From the NCBI GenBank assembly GCA_964036195.1, contig OZ038453.1, positions 23,770,352-23,834,351 on the forward strand: a stretch of 64,000 nucleotides of DNA, given 5' to 3'. Position numbers and translations under genes: made by a program. The DNA is from Sphaerolaimus hirsutus (Eukaryota; Nematoda; Chromadorea; Monhysterida; Sphaerolaimidae). Positions within the stretch are counted from its first letter, which is position 1; the number at the start of each line of letters is the position of its first letter. The notes beneath the pieces were generated by a model. The model did no database searches. It worked only from the letters and a program-made list of their open reading frames with translations, and was not told the origin of the DNA. This document shows positions 1-10,300 of this stretch, piece by piece.

Positions 1-148
1 ATATTTTTTTGTCATAGCCCAGACCCCAAACCCCAACATACTTTAATGACATCAAAATCAGCCAATGTACAACAGCATGTAAAAAGTCCCTGGACAGTGT
101 TTGCCGTTTGCTATGGTCATAAAATCGTAACACGTTAATATATTAATA

Positions 149-672
149 CCGTATTTGCTTAATTAATCCCCCCTTGAATAATTCCCCCCCTCGAATAATC
201 CCCCCCTGTTGGACGCGTGAGGAAAAAATTATTTCCCCCTCTTGAATAATACCCCCCCCATGAATGAACTAAAAATACTGCTCATCTTAAAAAAGACAAT
301 CGATGACGCCAGACCAAGCAAAAAACACATGTCCGGTTTGATTCATCGAATGGAAATGCAGTACATCCGGTGTGCATCAATGCAATGGAATGTGCAACAT
401 TGTACACAATCAATGTACACTGATGCTGACGCTGACCATATTTAGGTGTTTGATAAATTGAATTTCAATGAAGTGTGAAGTTTGAGCAAAAATGTAACAT
501 TAACCTATCTTGGAAAAAGCGTATTTTGCAAAATGAATTAGATATAAACACGCTGGATAACTTTGACGAAATAATTATCCCCCCCTCGAATAATTCCCCC
601 CTTGAATAATACCCCCTGAAAAAGTCTGACGAAATAATAATCCCCCAGGGGGATTATTCAAGCAAATACGGT
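149..672. repeat. C-rich MITE with termini CCGTATTTGCTT
   Basis: The left end near 149 reads CCGTATTTGCTTAATTAATC. The right end near 672 is its inverted counterpart, AAGCAAATACGG. Inside are runs such as TCGAATAATCCCCCC near both ends and an AT-rich middle. It belongs to a large family in this window whose copies end in CCGTATTT and carry poly-C/G tracts. Other copies lie near 7361-7530, 22229-22595, 27175-27975, 28624-29028, 30978-31327, 38490-38935, 39130-39270, 45321-45741, 50805-51137 and 59584-59935. No coding potential is visible. Confidence 0.7.
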
Positions 673-689
673 TTATAATTTATTTATAT

Positions 690-957
690 AATATAAATTT
701 TTGTGTGGTACTGGGGCCAAACGACCCCGGTCGGGGACCAAAATTTGTTGTATACCGAAAAAAATTTTCTCACCGGGGTCGTTTGGCCCCGACCGGGGAC
801 AATAACCACAAAGCATCAAAAAGTGCCATAAATTTTTGTGTGGTACCGGGGCCAAACGACCCCGGTCGGGGACCAAAGTTTGTTGTATACTGAAAAAAAA
901 TTTTTCTCACCGGGGTCGTTTGGCCCCGACCGGGGACATTTCGATATTGCCGGGGAC
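690..957. repeat. Tandem pair of GGGGACC-rich inverted units
   Basis: Two similar units (about 705-800 and 832-940) each contain GGGGCCAAACGACCCCGG and its inverted partner. They are separated by a short AT-rich stretch. The surrounding element is itself split by the GGCGCC element at 958-1856, and its remainder resumes at 1857 and appears to end near 2200 with GGTCCCCGGCC. Short open frames here are by-products of stop-poor GC repeats. Confidence 0.6.
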
Positions 958-1856
958 TAGTGATGGAATGGCGCCATGGCGCTGGCGCCAATTGAGGGCG
1001 CCAAAGGGCGCCGCGCCATGGCGCCATTGGCGCTTGGCGCCCTTTTTCTGTGGCGCCCTTGGCGCCTGGCGCCCACATTCTGAAAGGCGCCATGGCGCCC
1101 TTGGCGCTTGGCGCCCTTTTTCCGTGGCGCCCTTGGCGCCTGGCGCCCTGCTTTAAAAGGGCGCCAAAAAGGCGCCAGCAGGGTTTCAAGGTGAGTGCTG
1201 TGTAAATGAAAAAAAAGATGAAAAACGCATCTGTGGATGATCTAAATTCGCCAGAAAAATGGACGAAGTGGTGTGAGCGAGTGAAAATCTTTTGTGCAAC
1301 GGTTCATCAGATGTGTCTGACAGATCAGAAGACGCGAATGATGAACCGTTGAACTTGCAAAATCATAAATCAACGGATTCAAATCGTTGCAAATCCATTT
1401 TTTGTTCAATTCAAGGAAACCTTGATTGGCAAAGTCTATTTGAAGTGAATGGATTGTTGTCAAATGACAATATCCATTGTGTTTGAATTCGTCATGTGGA
1501 TTTTATTTAAATTTTTTTGTTCTAGTGTTGTTTTTGTTCATTACATCCTGGAGAACGCAAATTAAGTAGTGAATGTGTGTACTAGGGTGCTGTAGAACCT
1601 GTTTTAGCACACGCAGGGCGTTCTATGCACTTTTTTATCCTGGCGCCCTTGGCGCCTGGCGCCCTATTTTTCAAACGGCGCCATGGCGCCCTTGGCGCTT
1701 GGCGCCTGGCGCCCGCATTCCGAATGGCGCCATGGCGCCCTTGGCGCCTGGCGCCCTTTTTCTGTGGCGCCCTTGGCGCTTGGCGCCCACTTTCTGAATG
1801 GCGCCATGGCGCCCTTGGCGCCTGGCGCCTTTTTTTCTGGCGCTTTTCCATCACTA
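958..1856. mobile_element. hAT-like foldback element with GGCGCC arrays
   Basis: The termini TAGTGATGGAATGGCGCC and its inverse (ending TCCATCACTA) are flanked by an exact 8-bp duplication CCGGGGAC at 950-957 and 1857-1864. That duplication length is the hallmark of hAT-type insertion. Both arms (about 965-1190 and 1640-1845) are degenerate arrays of GGCGCC and GGCGCCATGGCGCC palindromes. The middle (1200-1620) is unrelated sequence. Related elements are at 3991-4221, 17535-17784 and 43501-44072, with weaker relatives near 8918-9310, 32187-32448, 37490-37940 and 61481-61646. Confidence 0.8.
1282..1489 (+). CDS. Possible exon or captured fragment inside the GGCGCC element
   Basis: An open frame runs from just after a stop at 1279-1281 to a TGA at 1484-1486. 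It reads a serine- and aspartate-rich stretch (SSDVSDRSEDAND) followed by DWQSLFEVNGLLSNDN. Composition resembles a real protein more than the repeat frames nearby, but there is no good start codon and no recognised domain. It sits between the two GGCGCC arms, so it could be a host fragment carried by the element, an exon of a gene to the left, or chance. Confidence 0.15.
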
Positions 1857-2204
1857 CCGGGGACCGGACCCCGGCAAGATTACATGCACTATAGAAAAAT
1901 ATAGTGATTAACAAAAATAATAGCGTAAAAAAAATAAGAACCGCTTATCGCCCTGAGCTGAAATTTTGCATGCGCGCTCACTACATGCAGGAGTATACGC
2001 ATGCAAAAATTCAGACAAATCCAACAAAAATTTGACACTCCCCCAAAGAAAATACATCAGAGCATGTAACCATTTTGCAAAAATTTTGTGCATGCTAATT
2101 TGGTGATAATTCACCTAATTAACATGCAAATAACACATAGACACCAATTATCAACTTTTGAAAAAAATTATTTTTTGCCGGATCCCGGTCCCCGGCCAGG
2201 ACCT

Positions 2205-2820
2205 GTGTAAATAGCTATGGATTCCACGGGTTACGGCCATATTGCAACCTCTATTTGTACCAATTATTCAAAATTATAAAGTGGCCTATTGGAAGGCAAA
2301 TTCGAAATTGGCATTACCAACTACGCAATTTGTTCAAGTTAATCTGGTAATTAAGTCCGCGATTTTAGTGGTGGACTTAGTCAGCTAATAAACTTCGCAG
2401 ACTAGTGGAATATTTAGTCGGTGGGTGGGTCTATTGGAAGTGTCCTTGTTAAAAGACAACAAATGTTACAGCCTGGCGAAAAAATGAAAAGTGAAACGTA
2501 AAGTGAAAAGTTAACAAGGCAATTTACGGTGAGGTACTCTATTTCCTTATTTGAACAAAAGATGCGTGATAAAGGTGATCCAACGTAGAAATTACACTAG
2601 GTACATGCAATGATCAACCGAAAATGAGTCAATGGAAAATTGATTTCACGTTTATTCATTTCAATCATTTTTCAAATTAATTTATGAAGTCAGTTCTATT
2701 TTTCTTTAATTCTTGCATAGTAAATGTTTGCATTACGCTTCACGATTCACTTTTCGCCAAGCCTTAAACGCATCTACCAAGTACCCGCCAAGTATCGTCA
2801 AATCCCCACATCATAGTTGT
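2205..2820. other. Spacer without recognisable gene
   Basis: AT-rich spacer with scattered short repeats such as GTGAAAAGTGAAACG. I see no coding exon, RNA gene or long inverted repeat. Confidence 0.5.
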
Positions 2821-3070
2821 TATACTCGGCGTACGTGATACTCTGCCCTCGCACTGATTTATGTCTCGTGTTGGAAGCGTGCCAATCATTATTAAATCAT
2901 GCGATTTCCGCAAAAATATGAAAAAAATTCATCGATGTGAATATGTTAATGAATAACATTATAACAACAATCAATTTTGTCATCTTTTTATGAAACTCGG
3001 ACGCGTTAACCATCGTTGGCACACTTACAGCGGGAACCACGCGTGCAGGGTGTAATGTAACCGGAGTATA
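2821..3070. mobile_element. 250-bp mariner-like MITE, copy 1
   Basis: It begins TATACTCGGCGTACGTGATA and ends ACCGGAGTATA, so TA dinucleotides flank inverted TACTC/GAGTA ends as expected for Tc1/mariner-type insertion. Two further copies are at 4463-4711 (about 97% identical by eye, in intron 1 of the white-like gene) and 62490-62720 (more diverged, in a kinase intron). No transposase is encoded. Confidence 0.8.
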
Positions 3071-3072
3071 GA

Positions 3073-3562
3073 ACGTATTTACGTTTACTTATAAATACGG
3101 ATACTCGAGTGCTGCGTAAATACATTTACGTTTCCTCCCGAAAAAAATGCCGGTAGTCACTTACTCCGTACTTTTTGAAAGTATATAAAAAGGTATATAA
3201 AACTTATTTCAAACAGGCTTTTTTAGGCTTTTTAAGGCATAAACGGAACAAACGACGAGAAGCGCTAAAAATAGGGACAAAATATCAAAAAAACAGAATT
3301 AAAAAAAGCAAAAACACATTTACTAGTGAATTTGATGTGAAAAAGTTTGAAAATTAGTGATTTTAAGCGAAAATTGGAGCGAAATTTCTTTAAAATACTG
3401 ACTTTTTCGTTTTCCGGGGATAAAAGTAATTTACCTACTCACGTTTACTCATGAGTAAAAGTAAAAATATATACTTTACGTTTTCTGTACTCACCTGTGA
3501 GTAAAATATAAATACTTTTCGTTTACGTTTACTTTCTAAAAAGTTCAGTACTTTTAACAAGT
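3073..3562. repeat. GTAAACGTAAA foldback element
   Basis: Degenerate GTTTACGTTTAC and GTAAACG motifs occur at both ends and face each other. The right end reads AGTACTTTTAACAA. Better preserved members at 7794-8326, 19488-19957 and 39315-39774 start with GTTGTTAAAA or a close variant and end with TTTTAACAAC. A degraded copy spans about 30205-30620. The short lysine-rich frame inside is not a credible gene. Confidence 0.65.
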
Positions 3563-3990
3563 CTGCCCCACATCAACATGTACACGGTCGTGCTTCACGT
3601 CGTCAGGCTTTGCCTCATTTAGACAAACAACATATTCAATTTTATTCTATTTATGTGATTAGGTACACGGTCTGCCGCCCACGTAGAAACCACAGAGGTT
3701 TCATCGAAATAAAAAGCGGTTGAGGTACCGTTATCAGTGAGGGGCCCGATGACACGTTATGATAGCAGCATTCCTCCATTTGTCAAGCAAATTGGCAGTA
3801 TCCACAAGATTCTGAATTAAAATCACGGTACTTGTATTCACGGTAATCGTTACTTGAAGGGGGGGGGGGTATTTCGAGGATATACGGTAGTATTTTATCA
3901 AATTACAACCAAAAAAAGCATGCAAAAACGTCAAGTTTTTGTCGCCATTCAGATAACAGAAACCCTACATTCTACGTAATTGGGCACGGC
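3563..3990. other. Spacer upstream of the white-like gene
   Basis: A short G run near 3859 followed by GTATTTCGAGG is a degraded piece of the CCGTATTT family. Otherwise no gene or clear promoter motif is seen. The true promoter of the downstream gene probably lies between here and 4377 but cannot be pinpointed. Confidence 0.4.
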
Positions 3991-4221
3991 TAGCGATGTA
4001 AATGCGCCTTGGCGCTTTTGGCGCTTGGCGCTATTTTTGACCGGCGCCAGGAACAAAGTTCCTGGCGCTGGCGCCTGGTGCTAGCGCCAAAGCAAAAAGC
4101 GCTTCTGGCGCCTGGCGCCATTTTGCTCTGGCGCCATTGGGCGCTTGGCGCTGGGGGTCAGAAAAGCGCCATGGCGCTTTTGGCGCTTGGTGCCAAAGTT
4201 CTGGCGCTTTCCACATCACTA
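3991..4221. mobile_element. Short GGCGCC element upstream of white-like gene
   Basis: It starts TAGCGATGTAAATGCGCC and ends with the inverse GGCGCTTTCCACATCACTA, the same termini as the element at 958-1856. The interior alternates GGCGC, CTGGCGCC and TTGGCGC motifs. It ends 156 bases before the predicted start codon, so it may lie in the promoter or 5' leader. Confidence 0.65.
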
Positions 4222-4377
4222 GGCAAACACTTATCATAAAGGAGTAAAACTTGCCATAATAGCCTTGTAAAGTCTTATCAGACACCTGAGCTACTGAATG
4301 TGTAGCGAAATGAAACGCCACGTCGATAACAGTCGCATTCTTGTCACATTGCTTCCCACTGTCTAGACTTTCGGAAA

Positions 4378-7300
4378 ATGCCTAAAGAAGACAAAAAACC
4401 GCTGCTGCTGCACGATCAGAATGAAGCGACCGCTCGAGACGGTGAGAAAAACACCACCCATCTATACTCGGCGTACGTGATACTCTGCCCTCGCACTGAT
4501 TTATGTCTCGTGTTGGAAGCGTGCCAATGATTATTAAATCATGCGATTTCCGTAAAAATATGAAAAAAATTCATCGATGTGAATATGTTAATGAATAACA
4601 TTATAACAACCATCAATTTTGTCATCTTTTATGAAACTCGGACGCGTTCACCATCGTTGGCACACTTCCAGCGGGAACCACGCGTGCAGGGTGTAAAGTA
4701 ACCGGAGTATACACTTATTATAGGCGCATAAAAGAGCCCTCAAAAACGACCCGCGCGCAGCCTACGGCAGCGTGGAGCGTGCCAGCAGTCATCCCGGCGT
4801 AGTCAATGACGCAGTCGTGCCGGAACAGACGACGCCGCCGCACAGCTGGGCCGACGTGCGGCTGGAGCCCAAGGCGGACTTTGAGTCGCCCGACGGCCGC
4901 ATAGAGGCAGAGATCAGCGACGAGCGCCGCTCCAGCGTGTCCTCGCACAGGCCCGGTGTCGTTGCCAGACCGTGTGAAATGAATTCTGTGTAAAATGTCA
5001 AAATGTCATGCAAAGTGTCAAACGTCATGTAAAGTTCCCTGTGAAATGGTAAACGGTTTTGCTATTGTTCAGGGAATTTTACCTGACGTTTGACAGTATA
5101 TGACATTTCACATTTTTAAATGCCATTTTACAGGGTCTGGTAGTGCCGCCCGGTGTCACACTGACATGGCACGGCGTGAACGCATTTGGAAGGGACCAAG
5201 GAGGCAAAAACGGCAATGGTTCCTTATTTAGCAAAGTGAAAAAGCTGGCCAGCAAAAAGAAAAGATACACCGGCAGCCAGAAAAAGCATATTCTCAAAGA
5301 TGGTAAAAACGATCTTTTCAGCTAAATTTTGTTCCTGCGACGTTTCTAAAATGCAAATAAACTTCCTGCAGTATTCGGCGTCGCTGAGGCCGGCGAGCTG
5401 ATGGCAATTATGGGTAGCAGGTGAAAAATTAACACATTTACTTTAATTCAGCCTTTACACTTTACTTTAATTAAATATTTACCTAATATTCAACCATGCC
5501 AAACACGCCCCCCCAAATCAACCACGCAGCGGCGCGGGAAAATCGACGCTGCTCAACGTGCTCACCAAGCGCAACCTGTCCGGCTTGACCGTGGACGGCC
5601 AGGTGCTGGTGAACGGGCAGCGGGCTACAAAGGAACTCATGCGGCTGCTTAGTGCTTACGTGCAGCAGGACGATTTGTTCATTGGCACGCTCACTGTCAG
5701 GGAGCACCTGTGGTTTTATGTGTGTCTTTGTGCATTTGTTACTGTGTTTTTTAGAGTGTGAATTTTTTGAATGGGTGACAGGCGCAACTTCGCATGGGCA
5801 GCGAGTTTACGAAAAACGATCGCATCCGGCGGATTGATGACGTCATTCTCGACGTTGGTTTACGAAATTTGCCGCCGGGCCAACGGTGCTTGAATAGGGG
5901 CAAGCCTGATATGCACATCTGCTCGTTACGCACATTTGCCCGTTTTTTCACTTGACACTTTCTCAAGTGATTTTCAGATATGAGTAAAGTGAAAAAAAGT
6001 TGCGCAATGACATTAGTGAACTTTTTTCACTTCACTCATATCTGAAAATCACAAAAAAGTGTCAAGTGACAAAAACGGGCAAATGGGCAAATGTGCGTAA
6101 CGGGCAGATGTGCGTATCCGTGCACCCCCGCTTGAATATACCAAAAAACCAAATGTGTCGTCTGTAAATAAACTAAATATTTCTCTGCCCAGCTGAACCT
6201 CAAAAAGTGCGAGCACACGCTCATCGGCAGCACCATGAAGCGGGGAATCTCCGGCGGCGAGAAAAAGCGACTGGCCTTCGCTTCCGAGGTTGAATATTCA
6301 CTGAAATAGGCCCCCACTAGCTGGATGTCAACTGAATTCATGTCAACTAAATTTGGTTTAATTATGTGATTTCAACGTTCCTATGTGTGAGAGCATATTT
6401 ACATTCAAATATTGACACTAAATTTTCACTGTTTCTGTTAAGTGTGATGCTTTAAAACTGATTTTTGTGTGTTATTTAGTTGACAATAGTTGGCATTCAG
6501 TTGACAAAATTTTGCCATGTCAACTAGCTATTTAGTGGGTGCTCTATCCAACACATTTTTTATGAATCACCAACAACCACCCCCCTCAGCTGCTGACCAA
6601 CCCCACGTTGATGTTCTGCGACGAGCCCACGTCCGGCTTGGACTCGTTCATGGCGCAGCAGGTGGTCGGCGTGCTCAAACAGCTGGCGCACGCCAGTGGA
6701 CGTACTGTGGTCTGCACTATACACCAGCCTTCGAGTCAGGTGTTCGCGCTGTTTGATAAGTGGGTCGTTGGATGACTTAAAGGCGGCCTGCACACTAGTT
6801 GACACATGTGTGTCAACTGAGATTTTGGATTCATCTGGCGCAGAGCGATCTCCAAATGCACGTGCGACAATGTTGAAAAATAAATATTACAACAAGTGCA
6901 TTGGGAGATCGCTCTGCTACACGAGAAGCCGAAATCTGAGTTGACACAGACCAGTTGACACATGTGTGTCAACACTGTCAACTAGTGTGTGGGCCGCCAA
7001 ATACTAGCATAGTATTCACGTGCGGTGTATAGACAATGTTGACTTGATGCAAATTCATTTGTCCCAGAGTTTATTTGATGTCCGAAGGGAGAATCGCCTA
7101 CATGGGTCCAACCAAGGCGGCCATCGATTTTTTTGACAGGTGAGTATTAGAGCACACATAGCTACCTACCTAAATTCAATTTACCTAGCTAAATCATAGG
7201 ATGCTTGCGACACTTCCAGGGTTGGATTTCCATCTCCGGGCAACTTCAACCCGGCTGACCACTACATCCGAGTTCTGTCCGTTGTGCCGCGCCACGAGCG

Positions 7301-10300
7301 CACCTGCAAGCGCCGCATCAAGGTTCCGTGCACGCGCATGCGAAATGCACATACCGTATTACCTCGAAATACCCCCAGTGGGTTTATTATTCCGCCAGCA
7401 AAATTTGAGGGGGGGATAATTCGAGGGGGGGGGGTTATTCGAAGGGGGGGGTTATTATTTCCTCAGCCGAAATTTATGGGGGTATTTCGAGGGGGGGTTA
7501 ATTCAAGGGGGGGGGGTTAATCCGAGGTGATCCAGTTTGCCATTTTACACCACATCTGACACTCTTTCCAAAAGGGACCAACACTGCAGGAAATTTGCAA
7601 CGCATACCGCGACTCGCCGATGGGACGGGCGGCGGACACGCGCGCCAGCCAGCCGCCGCAGTCCTTGTCGTCGTCCAGCGACGCCCAGAACAACGACGCC
7701 ACCATGGTGCGCAGCTTCAACGCCGCCGACAGGGCGAAGGGCAAGCTCACCGTAGGGTCGGTCACGTTGATATCTGTCTGATGGAGGGCAGAGTTGTTAA
7801 AAGTACTGAACTTTTTTAAGGTAAACGTAAACGTAAAGTATTTTGATTTTACTCACCCTTGAGTACAGAAAACGTAAGGTAGTTTTTGAATACTTTTACG
7901 CTACGTAAAACGTGAGTAAAATACTTTTTTCAGAGAAAACGTAAAAGCGATATATTTTTTCTGGGTAAAACGTAAAAACGGGTATTTTTCAGACACACGT
8001 TAAAACACAGAAAACGTAAAAATAAGTTAGGTAGTATGTTTCTCACAAAAAGGTCAGTATTTTTTTAATTTTTACTCTGGTATACATAAAGATGTGTTTT
8101 TCTCTCCTGCCAAGTATTTCTTACGAAAATGTTTTTTTTGGTCACTTTCTGTTTGGCAAAATGACATTTTCTGTCCCCTAAGAATACGTTTTCTGTACTC
8201 GCCTACTTTCAAAAAGTACGCGAGTAAGCGAGTACCGGTATCTTTTTTGCTAGGAAACGAAAACATATTTACGCAGTACTCGAGTATATGTAATTATCTA
8301 GTAAACGTAAATACGTTTTAACAACTGTGATGAAGGGCCTAGGTATTTTTATTATTGTGTCAATACAGGTACCGAGCTTCGTGGCTGCAGCAGATGCGAG
8401 CGCTGCTGTGGCGCTCCAGCCTGGCCGTTATCAGAGAGCCTTTGCTGCTGCGCGTTCGCTTGTTTCAAACTATAGTTAGCTTACCAAATATCACTCTGAA
8501 ACCAATCCCTTGTCTGGTTTTATTTAACGTAACAAACACCATAAACACTCCCAGATCACGTCGTTAATTACGGGGGTGATATACCTCAATTCACCTGCCA
8601 GCGGCGCCGCCTACGTGCAAAACGTGCAGGGCGCCCTATTTCAGATCTGCGCCAATGTTGTTTTTGGATTCGTCTTTGCTGTAGTCGATGTGTGTTGCAC
8701 TGTTATTGACTTTTTGATAAAAATTTTACAATTGGAACTGGGCCCAACGCAGACATTCTGCAAGGAGCTGCCAATATTCCTGCGCGAGCACTTTAGCGGC
8801 ATGTATCGCGTTGACGCCTATTATTTGGCCAAGATTCTGTCCGAGGCTCCGATCTACATATTACTTCCATTCATATTTTCCACGATCGTCTATTGGATGG
8901 CTGGTAAGTTTTGATATCGCTGCATCCACTATTAATTGGGAAGCACCAGAAAAATGGCGCAAAGCACCTGTAGTGTTCCAAAAAATGGGTGTTTTCCAGA
9001 AAAGATAATTTCCGAAAATCTCTCAAAAATAAAATAAAATCCATCTGAAAAAGTGCTGAGAAAATACAAATAATATATAAATATATAGATTTTTTTATTT
9101 TTTTCTCATCAAATAAATATAATTAAATCTCTCTGAAAAACAAACAAACAGTAGAAAATATAAATAAGATTTTTTAAAATATTTTCTGAGATTTTTAAAA
9201 TATAAACCTCCCAGAGATTTCTGAAACGCTAAGCACCTGGTAAATACCATGGCACCAAGCCAAACAACCCTTGCGACCCCGCCACTATCATAACTGTTTC
9301 ACTCTCGCACTAGGTAAATACACAAAAAGCAATCCAACTTATTTATTTCCTCGAAGGCTTATACGGGTCAGCGGATGCGTACTTCATCAATGGGCTCCTG
9401 GCCGTTCTCACGTGCAACTCTGCCATCTCAGTTGGTGAGTTGAAACGTATAAAAACACTTGCAGCCCTGGTGGCAAGTGGCGAAGTAAAGAGTAAAGTTA
9501 AATGGAAAGTTAAGAGTGAAGTAAAGAGTCAATAGTAATGTTTCTCTTTGATGTGACACTTGCGGAACTTGCAGTTTTTGCCAAGTCAAATGTTGAAGTG
9601 TTTTTCCCAAACGAGTTCCCAAATTCCTCTACCAAAACTGGTTTCCAATTTCTTTGAAATAATTGTCAAATCTGGGAAACGGTAAACGAAGTATTTTTCA
9701 GGCTACGCGATCAGCTGCGTGGCGGGCAACATCAACTTGGCGCTGGTCATAACGCCGGTCATAGTCATTCCGTCCATGCTATTTGGTGGATTCTACCTAA
9801 ACACTGGGTTGGCTGTGATTTTTTGGCAGCAAGCCAATTTAGCGAAATATTGTGATATTTTCAATTAATCATACATCATATTTTAATGCCAAGTGCATAA
9901 GTATTTATTTACCTGACGTGAACGTTCAAAAGTAAGCCTTAAACCAATTTTTCCACATGTCGTGGCTGTTTTCATGCCGTTTGCAAATTCGGCACGATTG
10001 CAACACTGTTGGGGTCTTCATTTTGAGAGCACAACCGTGGAAAATTTAGCCGCGTTTGACGAAACGCGCATCACTCAACGCATAGTCAACAACTCAAAAA
10101 TCTCCTCACCTTGCAGTTCAGTGCCCGTGTATTTCGACTGGCTGAAATATCTATCCTTTTTCAAGTATAGCTACGAGGGCATGTGCGTCAACCAATGGTC
10201 GCACATCGGCGCCATACCAGGCAAGTTTATCGCAATATGATCAGAAGTAGATGAGCAAGAAATCATTTGACATTTTCACAGGGTGCGAGAATGGCACGTG

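Noticed and set aside
836..1189. Long overlapping open frames on both strands rich in Ala, Pro, Arg and Trp
   Set aside because: They run through GGCGCC palindromes, which lack stops in most frames; there is no start context, splice sites or domain.
3064..8330. Telomere-like GTAAACG arrays as possible internal telomere tracts
   Set aside because: The motif is degenerate and arranged as inverted arms with GTTGTTAAAA ends, which fits a foldback element rather than telomeric repeats.
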